Shown: positions 7,753-17,438, numbered from the stretch's first letter. The stretch: DNA of 64,000 nt from Roseateles sp. (GCA_016790285.1 JAEUPJ010000020.1:186001-250000), one strand, 5' to 3'. Numbers and translations are program-made. Notes: generated by a model not told the origin, from the letters alone.

Positions 7753-8879
7753 CAGCGGTACCTCACGAGCCAGGTGAAGGCCGCCATCGACAGGCCCAGG
7801 TAGAGCATGCTGGGCGTGGCGGCCACGACCCAGGGCGTCCAGTTCTTGAGCAGCCCGAGGTGGCCCGCGACGTTGTTCAGCAGCACGAAGCTGATGCCCA
7901 GCATGATGCCGCCGAAGACCTTGATGCTGATGCCGCCCGAGCGACCGTGCAGGTAGGCGAAGGGCAGGGCCAGGGCCACCATCACGAAGCAGGCGAACGG
8001 GTAGAGCGCCTTGCGCCAGAACTGGATGTTGTGGGCCTGGGCCGACTGCTCCTGGGCCGAGAGATGGCGGGTGTAGCGGTAGAGCTCGACGGTGGACATG
8101 GACATGGCCGGCAGCACGGCCGCCGCGATGACGCCCGCGTGCAGCGAGCTCTGCCAGTCGAGCTGGTCGAGCTTCTGCTCGCTCACGACCACGTTGCCCA
8201 CGGGGCTGGCCCCGGCGGGCAAGCCGGGGTTCCAGATGCTGCGGCGCACCTTCTGCAGGTGCCACAGGCCCTGCGCGTCCACGTCGACCTTGTCGGCTTC
8301 GGTGCGCGACAGCAGCCGGCCCTCGGCGTCGAACTCGAAGATGTAGACATCTTCCAGCTCGCCGCCGCCGCCCACGCGCCCGACCTTGACGTTGTAGCTG
8401 CGCTCCTCGCCATCGACCTTCTGGTGGTCCTTGAGCCAGGCGCCGCGCCGCGTCTGCGTGGCGTCGTGGCTGAAGCCGGCGCGCAGGTCGTTGCTGCGGC
8501 GCTCGAACTCGGGGGCCACGTAGTCGCCGACGACAAAGGTCACGATGGCGAACACCGCCGCGAGCCGCGCGAGCAGCCCGAGGGCGCGCGCCGGGCCCAG
8601 GCCGCCGGTGCGCAGGATGGTGAACTCGCTGCTCTGCGCCAGGCGCGCCAGCGCAAAGATGGCGCCGATGAGCACGGCGATGGGAAAGAGCGTGTAGAAG
8701 TTGCCCGGGATCTCCATGGCCGCCAGCAACGCGGCCTTGCCGGCGCCCGCGCCGATGCGCGACATGCGGTCGATCTCGTCGACGAAGTCGTTGAAGAACA
8801 CGAGCGACAGGAAGGCCAGCACCACCAGCAGCACCGAGCCGACGATGTCCTTGTAGAGCAGTCGACGCACGGTCCTCAT
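7752..8879 (-). CDS. lptG: LPS export ABC transporter permease LptG
   Basis: 375 residues with the YjgP/YjgQ permease layout: two N-terminal membrane helices, a large periplasmic beta-jellyroll-like domain (about 110-270) and a C-terminal helical bundle (~280-375). The N-terminus (R-R-L-L-Y-K-D-I-V) and the G-L-G-P-A-R region of the cytoplasmic coupling loop are typical. With LptF and the LptB ATPase (not in this window) it extracts LPS from the inner membrane towards LptC/LptA. Its start overlaps the lptF stop by four bases, so the two permeases are coupled and probably made in equal amounts. Confidence 0.93.
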   Translation of the reverse strand: MRTVRRLLYKDIVGSVLLVVLAFLSLVFFNDFVDEIDRMSRIGAGAGKAALLAAMEIPGNFYTLFPIAVLIGAIFALARLAQSSEFTILRTGGLGPARALGLLARLAAVFAIVTFVVGDYVAPEFERRSNDLRAGFSHDATQTRRGAWLKDHQKVDGEERSYNVKVGRVGGGGELEDVYIFEFDAEGRLLSRTEADKVDVDAQGLWHLQKVRRSIWNPGLPAGASPVGNVVVSEQKLDQLDWQSSLHAGVIAAAVLPAMSMSTVELYRYTRHLSAQEQSAQAHNIQFWRKALYPFACFVMVALALPFAYLHGRSGGISIKVFGGIMLGISFVLLNNVAGHLGLLKNWTPWVVAATPSMLYLGLSMAAFTWLVRYR

Positions 8880-9973
8880 GCGGGGGCTCCGGTCACACGG
8901 CGGCGCAGGCAGAAGCGGTTGGCGTTGTCGCGCAGCCAGATGACGGCCAGGCCCAGCACGAAGGCGCTGCCGTGCAGGGCGAGCAAGGCGCGGGGCAGGG
9001 TGGTGCGGCCATTGCCCACCCAGGACACCGACACGTTGATCAGGTTGAAGTACACGACGAAGGCCAGCAGCGCGAACAGCAGGTTCCAGTTGCTGGCCCG
9101 CCGCGGGTTGGAGGCGGCCAAGCCCACGCCGAGCAGGGCCATGTTGAAGCCCGCGAGGATCATGCCCAGGCGCCAGGCGAGTTCGCCCTGGTTCTTGGGC
9201 GTGGGCGTGCGCACCAGGTCCAGCGTCGGCGTGGCCTTGGGCGGCAGCTGGCTCGCGTTGGCGAGCACCTGGGTGTCGGTCATGACCTTGTACTGCTCGA
9301 AGCGAGCCAGGCTCTTCTCGCCGGTCTTGAGCTGGGTTTCGTTGCGCTGGCCGTGGTCCAGCACCAGCAGGCGGTCGTCGCCTTCCATCTCGAGCCGCCC
9401 GCGGGCCGACGTCGTCACGGACTCGCGCTCGTTCTGGTTGGACAGGATGAAGACGTTGCGCCCCGTCGCGGCGTCATCGCCGTCGCGCTCGATGAAGAAC
9501 ACGCGGCTGCCGTCGCGCGAGGTCTGGAACTGGCCCGGCGCGACGCGGGAAAGGTCGCTGCGCTTCTGGTAGCGGTCGCGCAGTTCGGCGCTGTTCTGGT
9601 TGCCCCAGGGCCAGACGATGAGCTCCAGCACGATGACGGCCAGCAGGATGGGCCAGGCCATGCGCAGCACCGGCCGCACGAAGCGCGACAGCGAGATGCC
9701 GCTGGCGAACCAGATCGTCATCTCCGACTCGCGGTAGCGCCGCCCGAGCGTCACGACGATGGCGATGAACAGGGACAGGATCAGCATCGTGGCCAGGTGG
9801 GCGATGGTGGCGTAGCCCATCAGCAGCACCACGTCCTGCGGGGCGACATTGCCGCCGGCCGCCTGACCCAGCGTCTTGATCAGGGTCAGCGTGAGCATGA
9901 TGGTCAGGATGACCACCAGGGTGACCCCGAAGCTGCGCGCCAGCTCTGACCGCGTGGATGAATCGAATAACAT
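8876..9973 (-). CDS. lptF: LPS export ABC transporter permease LptF
   Basis: 365 residues, partner of LptG. The ATG at 9973 gives the usual N-terminus M-L-F-D-S-S-x-R-x-E-L-A-R-S-F-G; an upstream GTG at 9982 is less likely. There are N-terminal membrane helices with L-I-K-T-L-G-Q-A, the coupling-loop segment E-S-E-M-T-I-W-F-A-S-G (~85), a periplasmic domain (~125-270) and C-terminal helices. It is essential for moving LPS from the inner membrane to the Lpt bridge. The gene diverges from pepA with only 30 bases between the start codons, so its promoter must lie partly inside the pepA coding sequence. Confidence 0.93.
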   Translation of the reverse strand: MLFDSSTRSELARSFGVTLVVILTIMLTLTLIKTLGQAAGGNVAPQDVVLLMGYATIAHLATMLILSLFIAIVVTLGRRYRESEMTIWFASGISLSRFVRPVLRMAWPILLAVIVLELIVWPWGNQNSAELRDRYQKRSDLSRVAPGQFQTSRDGSRVFFIERDGDDAATGRNVFILSNQNERESVTTSARGRLEMEGDDRLLVLDHGQRNETQLKTGEKSLARFEQYKVMTDTQVLANASQLPPKATPTLDLVRTPTPKNQGELAWRLGMILAGFNMALLGVGLAASNPRRASNWNLLFALLAFVVYFNLINVSVSWVGNGRTTLPRALLALHGSAFVLGLAVIWLRDNANRFCLRRRVTGAPA

Positions 9974-10003
9974 CAAACGCACTTCTTTCTACTTCCAGTC
10001 ATT

Positions 10004-11467
10004 ATGGACTTCAAGATTCAAACCGCTGAGCTCGACGGGCTCGCGGGCGCAGGTGCTGACGCTCTGGTCGTGGTGCTGGCCGGTGAGGCCCTGCCCAAGG
10101 GGCTGGACGCGGCCGTGGCCAAGCAGGTGCAGGCCGCCATCAAGCTGGGCGACTTCGTGCTCAAGGCCGGGCAGACGCTGGTGGTGACGAACGCCGAGGG
10201 CATCAAGTCGCCCCGCCTGGTGCTGGCCGCCAGCGGCAAGGCCACGCTGGCCGCCGCGCGCTCGGCGCTTGCTGCCGCATTGGGGCAGGTGAAGTCGCGC
10301 GGCGTGGTGAGTGCAGCCGTGGCGTTCGCAGGCTTCGAGGCCAGCCTGGCCGAGTCGCTGGCCGAACAGACGGCCCTGGCCGCGACCGACGCGGTCTACA
10401 TCTACCGTCACACCAAGCCGAGCGCGGCGCCGGCCGCCAAGTTGGCGCGCGTGTCTCTGCTGGTGGGCAAGGCCGACCTGAAGGCAGCCAAGGCGGGCCT
10501 CGCCCGCGGTGAAGCCATCGCCGCCGGTGTGGAGCTGGCCCGCGAATGCGCCAACCGCCCGGCCAACTACGCCACGCCGACCTACCTCGGCCAGGTCGTG
10601 CAGGGCCTGGGCAAGACCCACGGCCTGAAGGTCGAGGTCATGGACAAGAAGGCCGTCGAGAAGCTCGGCATGGGCAGCTTCCTGTCCGTGGCCCAGGGCT
10701 CCGACGAGCCGCTGCGCTTCATCGTCGCCCGCTATGAAGGTGCCGCCAAGACCGTGGCGCCCGTGGTGCTGGTGGGCAAGGGCATCACCTTCGACACCGG
10801 CGGCATCTCGCTCAAGCCCGGTGCCGAGATGGACGAGATGAAGTTCGACATGGGTGGTGCGGCCAGCGTCATCGGCACGCTGCGCGCGGTCGCCGAACTC
10901 CGCCCCAAGCTCAACCTGGTCATGATCGTCGCGGCCTGCGAGAACATGCCCAGCGGCCGTGCGGTGAAGCCGGGTGACGTGGTCACCTCGATGTCGGGCC
11001 AGACCATCGAGATCCTGAACACCGACGCCGAAGGCCGCCTCATCCTGTGCGACGCGCTGACCTACGCCGAGCGCTTCAAGCCCGCCGTGGTGGTGGACGT
11101 GGCCACGCTGACCGGCGCCTGCGTCATCGCCCTGGGCGGCGTGCGCAGCGGCATGTACGCGAGCGATGACGAACTCGCTGCCGCGCTGACCGCCGCGGGC
11201 GACGCGGTGCTCGACCCCTGCTGGCGCATGCCGCTGGACGACGAGTACGCCGAAGGCCTGAAGAGCAACTTCGCCGACGTGCCCAACATCGCCGGCCGCG
11301 CCGGTGGCTCGATCACGGCTGCCAAGTTCCTGCAGCGCTTCGCCACCAAGTACCGCTGGGGCCACCTTGACATCGCCGGTACCGCCTGGAAGGGCGGGGC
11401 CGCCAAGGGCGCCACGGGCCGCCCGGTGGGCCTGCTGACGCACTTCGTGCTGAGCCACGCCAAGTAA
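10004..11467 (+). CDS. pepA: Leucyl aminopeptidase PepA
   Basis: 487 residues, M17 family cytosolic dizinc/manganese aminopeptidase that removes N-terminal residues in peptide turnover; in E. coli it also acts as a DNA-binding protein. The catalytic C-terminal domain is intact: G-K-G-I-T-F-D-T-G-G-I-S-L-K (metal and substrate Lys/Asp), M-K-F-D-M-G-G-A, and the family signature N-T-D-A-E-G-R-L. The N-terminal domain is shorter and more variable, as usual. The ATG at 10004 has no convincing Shine-Dalgarno in the 30-base gap to divergent lptF, so a short-leader or leaderless message is possible. holC follows three bases after the stop. Confidence 0.96.
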   Translation: MDFKIQTAELDGLAGAGADALVVVLAGEALPKGLDAAVAKQVQAAIKLGDFVLKAGQTLVVTNAEGIKSPRLVLAASGKATLAAARSALAAALGQVKSRGVVSAAVAFAGFEASLAESLAEQTALAATDAVYIYRHTKPSAAPAAKLARVSLLVGKADLKAAKAGLARGEAIAAGVELARECANRPANYATPTYLGQVVQGLGKTHGLKVEVMDKKAVEKLGMGSFLSVAQGSDEPLRFIVARYEGAAKTVAPVVLVGKGITFDTGGISLKPGAEMDEMKFDMGGAASVIGTLRAVAELRPKLNLVMIVAACENMPSGRAVKPGDVVTSMSGQTIEILNTDAEGRLILCDALTYAERFKPAVVVDVATLTGACVIALGGVRSGMYASDDELAAALTAAGDAVLDPCWRMPLDDEYAEGLKSNFADVPNIAGRAGGSITAAKFLQRFATKYRWGHLDIAGTAWKGGAAKGATGRPVGLLTHFVLSHAK

Positions 11468-11470
11468 GCC

Positions 11471-11893
11471 GTGGCCGTCCAGGTCAGCTTCTACAGCGAC
11501 GCGGCGGACCCGCTGCACTTCTCGTGCCGGCTGATCCGCCGTGCGCTCGCGTCGGGCAAGCCGGTCGGCGTGTGCGTGCCGGCTGCCGACGCCGCGCGGC
11601 TGGACCAGCTGCTGTGGACGTTCGAGGCGGTGGAGTTCATCCCCCACCGCCGCTGGGACGGCACCTCGCCGGTCGCGCCGGGAGAAGTGCTGCTCGTCGA
11701 CGATGCGGCGCAACTGCCGCACCGGGGCCTGCTGCTGAACCTGGGTGACGACATGCCTGGCGACGCGCTGGCCTTCGAGCGCGTGCTGGAGGTCATCGGA
11801 CACGACCCCGCGCGCGTTCAAGCCGGGCGTGCGCGCTACCGTCGCTATCAGCAGTCCGGTGCCAAGCTGGACCACTTTTCCGCGGCGGGTTGA
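11471..11893 (+). CDS. holC: DNA polymerase III subunit chi (HolC)
   Basis: 140 residues matching the chi subunit, which bridges the clamp loader (through psi) to single-stranded DNA-binding protein. Seen: a V-S-F-Y-S start, the central V-C-V-P-A-A-D-A-A-R-L-D-Q-L-L-W motif, and the F-I-P-H-R-R segment. The C-terminus (R-Y-R-R-Y-Q-Q-S-G-A-K-L-D-H-F) is also typical. It begins with GTG three bases after the pepA stop, the usual pepA-holC pair of beta- and gammaproteobacteria. A valS gene often follows holC but does not do so here. Confidence 0.9.
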   Translation: MAVQVSFYSDAADPLHFSCRLIRRALASGKPVGVCVPAADAARLDQLLWTFEAVEFIPHRRWDGTSPVAPGEVLLVDDAAQLPHRGLLLNLGDDMPGDALAFERVLEVIGHDPARVQAGRARYRRYQQSGAKLDHFSAAG

Positions 11894-12046
11894 CACGGGG
11901 CAAAAAGGGGGCGCGTTGCGGCCTCCCCACGCTCCTCGCGTCCACGCTTTCCCGAATGAGTGGACCCCGGATTTGGGGTATGTTCATTTGGTTGAAAACT
12001 CAACGTTCTCTGTTTGTTCCTCTCTCTTCCAAACTGGAGTTGATCC

Positions 12047-13189
12047 ATGCAAATCAAGCTGAATATCGTGGTGGGCGCAGTGGCAGCACTGCTCAGCGGG
12101 GCCGCCATGTCGCAGGACCTGGTCGTCAAGATCGGCCACGTCGGCCCGACCAGCGGCGCGATCGCCCACCTCGGCAAGGACAATGAGCTGGGTGCTCGCC
12201 TGGCCATCGAGGAACTCAACGCCAAGGGCGTGACCATCGGCGGCAAGAAGGCCAAGTTCGAACTGCTGGCCGAAGACGACGCCGGCGATCCGAAGCAAGG
12301 CACCGCCGCCGCCCAGAAGCTGGTGGACTCCAAGGTCAACGGCGTCATCGGCCACCTGAACTCCGGCACCTCCATCCCCGCCTCCAAGGTCTACAGCGAC
12401 GCGGGCATCCCCCAGATCTCGCCGTCGGCCACCAACCCCAAGTTCACCCGCAACGGCTACAAGACGACCTTCCGCGTCGTGGCTGACGACGTGCACCTGG
12501 GCGGCACGCTGGGCAAGTACTCGGTCAAGGAGCTCAAGGGCAAGTCCATCGCCGTCATCGACGACCGCACGGCCTACGGCCAGGGCGTGGCTGACGAGTT
12601 CGAGAAGGGCGTCAAGGGCGCGGGCGGCAAGGTCGTCGGCCGCGAATTCACCAACGACAAGGCCACGGACTTCACCGCCATCCTGACCTCCCTGAAGGGC
12701 AAGAAGCCCGACGTCGTCTTCTTCGGCGGCATGGACGCCGTGGCCGGCCCGATGCTGCGCCAGATGAAGCAGCTGGGCATCGAAGCCAAGTTCATGGGCG
12801 GCGACGGCATCTGCTCGGGCGAGCTGCCCAAGCTGGCCGCCGGCACCATGGGTGACGGCCAGGTCGTCTGCGCCGAGGCTGGTGGCGTCGAGGGCGAAGC
12901 CAAGAAGTCGATGGAAGAGTTCAAGACCAAGTTCAAGGGCAAGTTCAACGTCGACGTCCAGATCTACGCACCGTACGTCTATGACGCCGTCAACGTGATG
13001 GTCGCCGCCATGGTCAAGGCCGGTTCCGCCGAGCCCGCCAAGTACCTGCCGGTGCTGGCCAAGACGACCGGCTACAAGGGCGTGACGGGCACCATCGCCT
13101 TCGACGAGAAGGGCGACATCAAGAACGGCGCCCTGACGCTCTACACCTACAAGGGTGGCGCTCGCGAGCAGATCGCCGTCGTGCGCTGA
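12047..13189 (+). CDS. Branched-chain amino acid ABC transporter substrate-binding protein (LivJ/LivK-like)
   Basis: 380 residues of the periplasmic-binding-protein type I fold (Peripla_BP_6). A signal peptide covers ~1-22, with the likely cleavage after A-M-S. The mature start I-G-H-V-G-P-T-S-G and the ligand-loop region G-H-L-N-S-G-T-S-I-P-A-S (~100-112) are typical of Leu/Ile/Val or amide receptors. Permease and ATPase genes are absent nearby, so this is an orphan receptor, which is common in Burkholderiales. GGAG lies seven bases before the ATG, and a strong intrinsic terminator follows the stop, so it is a single-gene transcript. The exact ligand is unknown. Confidence 0.88.
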   Translation: MQIKLNIVVGAVAALLSGAAMSQDLVVKIGHVGPTSGAIAHLGKDNELGARLAIEELNAKGVTIGGKKAKFELLAEDDAGDPKQGTAAAQKLVDSKVNGVIGHLNSGTSIPASKVYSDAGIPQISPSATNPKFTRNGYKTTFRVVADDVHLGGTLGKYSVKELKGKSIAVIDDRTAYGQGVADEFEKGVKGAGGKVVGREFTNDKATDFTAILTSLKGKKPDVVFFGGMDAVAGPMLRQMKQLGIEAKFMGGDGICSGELPKLAAGTMGDGQVVCAEAGGVEGEAKKSMEEFKTKFKGKFNVDVQIYAPYVYDAVNVMVAAMVKAGSAEPAKYLPVLAKTTGYKGVTGTIAFDEKGDIKNGALTLYTYKGGAREQIAVVR

Positions 13190-13208
13190 TTTCCCGCTCT
13201 GCCTGAAA

Positions 13209-13238
13209 CGCCCGCCGTCCGGCGGGCGTTTTTTTTTG
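13209..13238 (+). terminator. Intrinsic terminator after the substrate-binding protein gene
   Basis: A 10-bp perfect stem (ACGCCCGCCG / CGGCGGGCGT), with two bases between the arms, is followed directly by a run of nine T residues. It separates the housekeeping half of the window from the exopolysaccharide locus. Confidence 0.92.
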
Positions 13239-13811
13239 GCGGCCCAACCCGCTGCGTCTGTCTGCGCGCCTGCTCGTCATGTGAATACTTACCGGGAACT
13301 CGCGACGCTCAATAGTTACTAGGCAGGCGAAGTTCGCGTCGTCAAACCCCCGGACGGCGTCGGAAACCGGATTTCGTCGGATTTCAAAGGATTGCGCGTG
13401 CGATTCGCACGCTTTGGGCTGGTGCGCAGCGGGCAGCTCGGCATGGCCTCGCCGGCTTTGGGTTCTACTGCCGCCCGTCCTGAAAGCGACCCTCGGGCCG
13501 TCGTCATGGGCGTGTCATGCGACACGGATTCAAGGGTCACGCACCCTCTAAACGGGGGGCTTTCAAGCCAGGGTACGGAAGGCATGATGCCGGCGCGATC
13601 AGAGGCGGGTCGGCCACGGCCATGGGTGTCGGTGACCGCTCCGCGAGGGCCAGGATCGTCTCCGAGGCCCCCAGGGTCGGAATTCGCCGCAAGGCGGTGT
13701 TTCGATACATGGTTCCGTGACAGCGTGAATGGAATATCGATACTGATTCGAGTTTCGTTGGGGCGGTATACGGAAGATGGGGCGCCAGGCAGTAGGTGAT
13801 CGGGGATTTAA
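13239..13811 (+). other. 573-base leader/intergenic region upstream of the exopolysaccharide locus
   Basis: I see no convincing protein gene here; the open frames have atypical composition and no plausible start signal. Contents seen: a direct repeat of CGGATTTC near 13368-13386; a 7-bp hairpin (stem 13396-13402/13406-13412) followed by TTTG; several further short GC hairpins between 13510 and 13600; and a more AT-rich stretch from 13700 containing a candidate sigma-70 promoter. The length is unusual in a window where most gaps are under 100 bases and suggests a regulated leader. No known riboswitch could be assigned. Confidence 0.5.
13717..13744 (+). promoter_or_regulatory. Candidate sigma-70 promoter of the sugar transferase gene
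   Basis: GTGACA, a 16-base spacer, then GATACT (5/6 and 4/6 matches to consensus). Transcription would start near 13751, about 60 bases before the ATG. Judged by eye only; GC-rich genomes give many such matches. Confidence 0.3.
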
Positions 13812-15194
13812 ATGATTCGAATATTCAACCACTATCTGCACAAGCAAACGCTGCTGCAAGTTTGCTTTGACCTCGGATTGATCGTGTTCGCCGTGATTGC
13901 GGTCGTCCTGAGCCAGGGCGAGTCGGCGCAGACGGTGCTGCCCTTTGCCGCGTCGCACGGGCTGTCGCTGGCCGGTTGCATGTTCGTGATCAATTCGGCG
14001 ACGGGTTTCTACCAACACGTCCACAACCGCTCGGTCACCGAGTCGTGCGCCCGGGCGCTGTTCGGCCTGCTGTTCGGGCTGCCGCTGGCCTACGCGATCT
14101 TCAGCCTGGTGCCGTCCAACACGACCCACCGCGACCTGCTGACGCTGGTGGCCATGGTGGCGGTTGCCGCCGTGATGGTGCACCGCGTGTATGCCGCCCA
14201 CTCCGGCGCCCAGGCCCGCATGCGCAGCCGCATCCTGATCTTCGGCACCGGCGTGGCAGCCCGCACCGTGGGCAATACGCTGCGCGCGTCGGACCCGCAT
14301 GCGCAGATCGTCGGCTTCTACGCCGGCCCGAATGAAGACCAGCCCGAGGTGCCCCGCGCCGAGATCATCAACGACGGCGCCAACCTGACTGAGGCGGCCC
14401 TCAAGCACAACGTCGACGAGATCGTCGTGGCCCTGAGCGAGCGCCGTGGCGGCAGCATGCCGCTGCGCCAGCTGCTGGACTGCAAGCTCTCCGGCGTGCG
14501 CGTCGTCGACATCGCCACGCACTTCGAGAAGACGCTGGCCCAGATCAACATCAAGCACGTCAATGCCGGCTGGCTGGTGTTCGGCGATGGCTTCAGCCAG
14601 GGCATGCTGCGCGCGGCCATCAAGCGGGTGTGTGACATCGTCTTCGCGGCGCTGATCCTGCTGGTGACCTGGCCCATCATGCTGGTGACGGCGCTGGCCA
14701 TCCGCGTCGAGTCGCGCGGCCCGGTGCTGTACCGCCAGGAGCGCGTCGGCCTGAACGGCGTGCCGTTCAACGTCATCAAGTTCCGCAGCATGCGCACGGA
14801 CGCCGAGAAAGACGGCAAGCCCCGCTGGGCGACCAAGAACGACGACCGTGTCACCCGCGTAGGCCGCTTCATCCGCAAGGTCCGCATCGACGAACTGCCC
14901 CAGCTGTTCAATGTGCTGTGGGGCGAGATGAGCATGGTGGGCCCGCGCCCGGAGCGCCAGTTCTTCGTGGACGAGCTGATCAGCAAGATCCCCTACTACG
15001 CCGTGCGCCACAGCGTGAAGCCTGGCGTGACCGGCTGGGCCCAGGTGCGCTACGAGTACGGCTCCACGATCGAGGACTCGGTCGAGAAGCTCCAGTACGA
15101 CCTGTACTACGTCAAGAACCACTCGCTCTTCCTGGATCTGCTGATCATGCTGGAGACGGTGGCCGTGGTGCTGACGGGCAAGGGCGCCCGCTGA
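13812..15194 (+). CDS. PEP-CTERM-system sugar-phosphate transferase (polyprenyl glycosylphosphotransferase, TIGR03013-type)
   Basis: A 460-residue inner-membrane enzyme expected to start repeat-unit synthesis by moving a sugar phosphate from a UDP-sugar to undecaprenyl phosphate. The N-terminal half has membrane helices and a nucleotide-binding-like CoA-binding fold (I-L-I-F-G-T-G-V-A-A-R at ~140). The C-terminal bacterial sugar transferase domain (~265-460) has Y-R-Q-E-R-V-G, K-F-R-S-M-R-T-D-A-E, the catalytic-region D-E-L-P-Q-L-F-N-V-L and M-S-M-V-G-P-R-P-E-R. This is the first gene of the XrtA locus in the usual order, followed by prsK. GGGGA five bases before the ATG supports the start. 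Confidence 0.92.
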   Translation: MIRIFNHYLHKQTLLQVCFDLGLIVFAVIAVVLSQGESAQTVLPFAASHGLSLAGCMFVINSATGFYQHVHNRSVTESCARALFGLLFGLPLAYAIFSLVPSNTTHRDLLTLVAMVAVAAVMVHRVYAAHSGAQARMRSRILIFGTGVAARTVGNTLRASDPHAQIVGFYAGPNEDQPEVPRAEIINDGANLTEAALKHNVDEIVVALSERRGGSMPLRQLLDCKLSGVRVVDIATHFEKTLAQINIKHVNAGWLVFGDGFSQGMLRAAIKRVCDIVFAALILLVTWPIMLVTALAIRVESRGPVLYRQERVGLNGVPFNVIKFRSMRTDAEKDGKPRWATKNDDRVTRVGRFIRKVRIDELPQLFNVLWGEMSMVGPRPERQFFVDELISKIPYYAVRHSVKPGVTGWAQVRYEYGSTIEDSVEKLQYDLYYVKNHSLFLDLLIMLETVAVVLTGKGAR

Positions 15195-15208
15195 GCTGGA
15201 CTGCGCCC

Positions 15209-15256
15209 GCGCGTGCCGGCATCCACGCCGATGCGCGTGCCGGCGTAAGCGCCGAT
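15209..15256 (+). repeat. 24-bp imperfect tandem duplication upstream of prsK
   Basis: Two abutting 24-base units (15209-15232 and 15233-15256) share 20 of 24 positions: an identical 12-base head (GCGCGTGCCGGC), a variable middle and an identical GCCGAT end. It sits in the 133-base gap between the sugar transferase and prsK. It could be a regulator-binding duplication or just slippage. Confidence 0.7.
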
Positions 15257-15327
15257 GGGCGCGGCGCACTGGGCGTGCTTGAATCACGCATGCCCGCATT
15301 CGCTGAACCGACGCTGGCCCGGACGCC

Positions 15328-17438
15328 ATGATCGAGCTGCTCGCCCCCTTTCTCGCGCTGAGCAGCCTCAGCGATCTCGTTGCGGCGCTGGCCTACGGCG
15401 CCTTCTCGGTCTATTTCGCGTTCCGGCTGCTGCACGGCGGTTTGCCGGCCACGCGGGTGGCGGTCGTCTTCATGGCCGCGCTGCTCTTCAGCACGCTGTG
15501 GGCCGGCACGTCGCTCGTGGATGGCCTGCGGCACTGGTCGGACCGGCTGCCCGGCTGGGTCGTTCCGACGCTGGACCTGCTTCGCTTCGGCTGCTGGTTT
15601 GTGTTCATGCTGCTGCTGTTGCCGCCACCGCGCCGGCAGAGCGGCTGGGGCTTGCTGCGGCCGCTGGCGGCCTGCGTGCTGCTGGCGCAACTCTGGATCA
15701 CGTTGTCCGCCGACAACCTGCCGCCCGGCGCCCTGGCGCGCCCGCAGGCACTGGCGGCCCTGGCCATTGCCGTCCTGGGCCTCGTCATGGTGGAGCAGAT
15801 GCTGCGCAACGCCACGGGCGACGCGCGCTGGAACGCCAAGCCCGTGTGCCTGGGCCTGGGTGCGATCTTCGTCTTCGACCTCTTCATCAGCTCCCAGGCC
15901 GCGCTGTTCCAGCGCTTCGATGGCGACGCCGTCAGCGTGCGCTCCTTCGTGCATGCGGCGGCCGTGCCGCTGCTGTATGTGGCGTCGCGCCGCCATGCCG
16001 ACTGGCTGGGCAAGCTGCACGTGTCGCGGGCGGCCGTCTTCCACTCGGCCACGCTGCTGCTGGTGGGTGCCTACCTGTTGATGGTGGCCGGCGTGGGCTA
16101 CTACGTGCGCTACACCAGCGGCGACTGGGGCCGGGCGCTGTCGGTGGCGCTGGTGTTCGTGGCCCTTGTTGCGCTGGCCCTGCTGGTGGCGTCGGGCTCG
16201 ATGCGCTCGCGGCTGCGCGTGTACATCAGCAAGAACTTCTTCAGCTACCGCTACGACTACCGGGAAGAGTGGCTGCGCTTCACGCAGCTGCTGTCCAGCA
16301 GCACCGAGTCCCAGCACACGTCCGAGACGGTCGTGAAGGCGCTGGCCAACCTGGTCGAGAGTCCGAGCGGCATGCTGTGGATGCAGCGCAGCGCCGGCGG
16401 TGACTTCGTCCAGAGCGCGTCCTGGAACCTGCCGACGCAGTCCGTCAGCGAGGCGCGTGAGGGCACCCTCGCGCGCTTCTGGCAGGAGCGCGCCTGGATC
16501 ATCGACATCGACGAATGGCGCGGGCGCCGGGAGGCCTACCCGGGGCTGGAGCTGCCGGCGTGGCTGGTGGAGGAGCCGCGCTGCTGGCTGCTCGTGCCCC
16601 TGCTCGTGCGGGAGGCGCTGATCGGCTTTGTCGTGCTCGGTCGCCCGCGCGCGGTCGTGGAGCTGAACTGGGAGGTGCGCGACCTGTTGCGCACGGCGGC
16701 CAGCCAGGCGTCGGGCTACCTCGACCAGGCCCAGGCCACCGAGGCGTTGCTGGAGGCGCGCAAGTTCGACGCCTTCAACCGCATGTCCGCCTTCGTCGTG
16801 CACGACCTGAAGAACATCGTCACGCAGCTCTCGCTGATGATGAAGAACGCCAAGCGCCTGCGCGACAACCCCGAGTTCCAGCAGGACATGCTCGACACGG
16901 TGGAGAACTCGCTGGAGAAGATGCGCCAGCTGATGTTGCAGTTGCGCGAGGGGGACAAGCCCCACGGCGTGACGAGCGGGGTTGACCTGGAGCAGATCGC
17001 CAAGCGCCTGGCCGCCGCAGCATCCAGCAAGGGGCGGGCGCTGGAGCTGGTGCTGCAGCCGGGCGTCAGCACCCGGGGTCATGCCGAGCGCGTGGAGCGA
17101 GTGCTCGGGCATGTCGTGCAGAACGCGTTCGACGCCACGCCGCCGTCAGGGCGTGTGATCCTCACGCTGGACGCGCAGGGCAGCCAGGCCCGCGTTCGGG
17201 TTGAGGACACGGGCTGCGGGATGACCGAGGATTTCATACAGAATCGCCTCTTCAAGCCGTTCCAGACCACCAAGGCCAGCGGCATGGGCATCGGTGCCCA
17301 CGAGAGCTATCAATACGTGCATGAACTGGGGGGAAAGATCAGCGTGCAGAGTGAACTGAACCGCGGGACCACCGTCACGCTGTTGCTACCGTTGTTCCAT
17401 GCCCAGTCCGATGCGCCGCTGGCGGCGCTGGACGTCCA

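Noticed and set aside
13535-13615. Possible c-di-GMP-I (GEMM) riboswitch: C-A-C-G-C-A-C, later A-A-A-C and A-A-G-C-C
   Set aside because: The invariant core (CAGGGCAAACC and ACGCAAAGCC equivalents) is not present, and I could not form the two docked stems. A covariance search would settle it.
13392-13799. Open frames in the leader before the sugar transferase
   Set aside because: Translations are Arg/Pro/Gly-rich, without similarity to known families or a ribosome-binding site, and span the hairpins; treated as non-coding leader.
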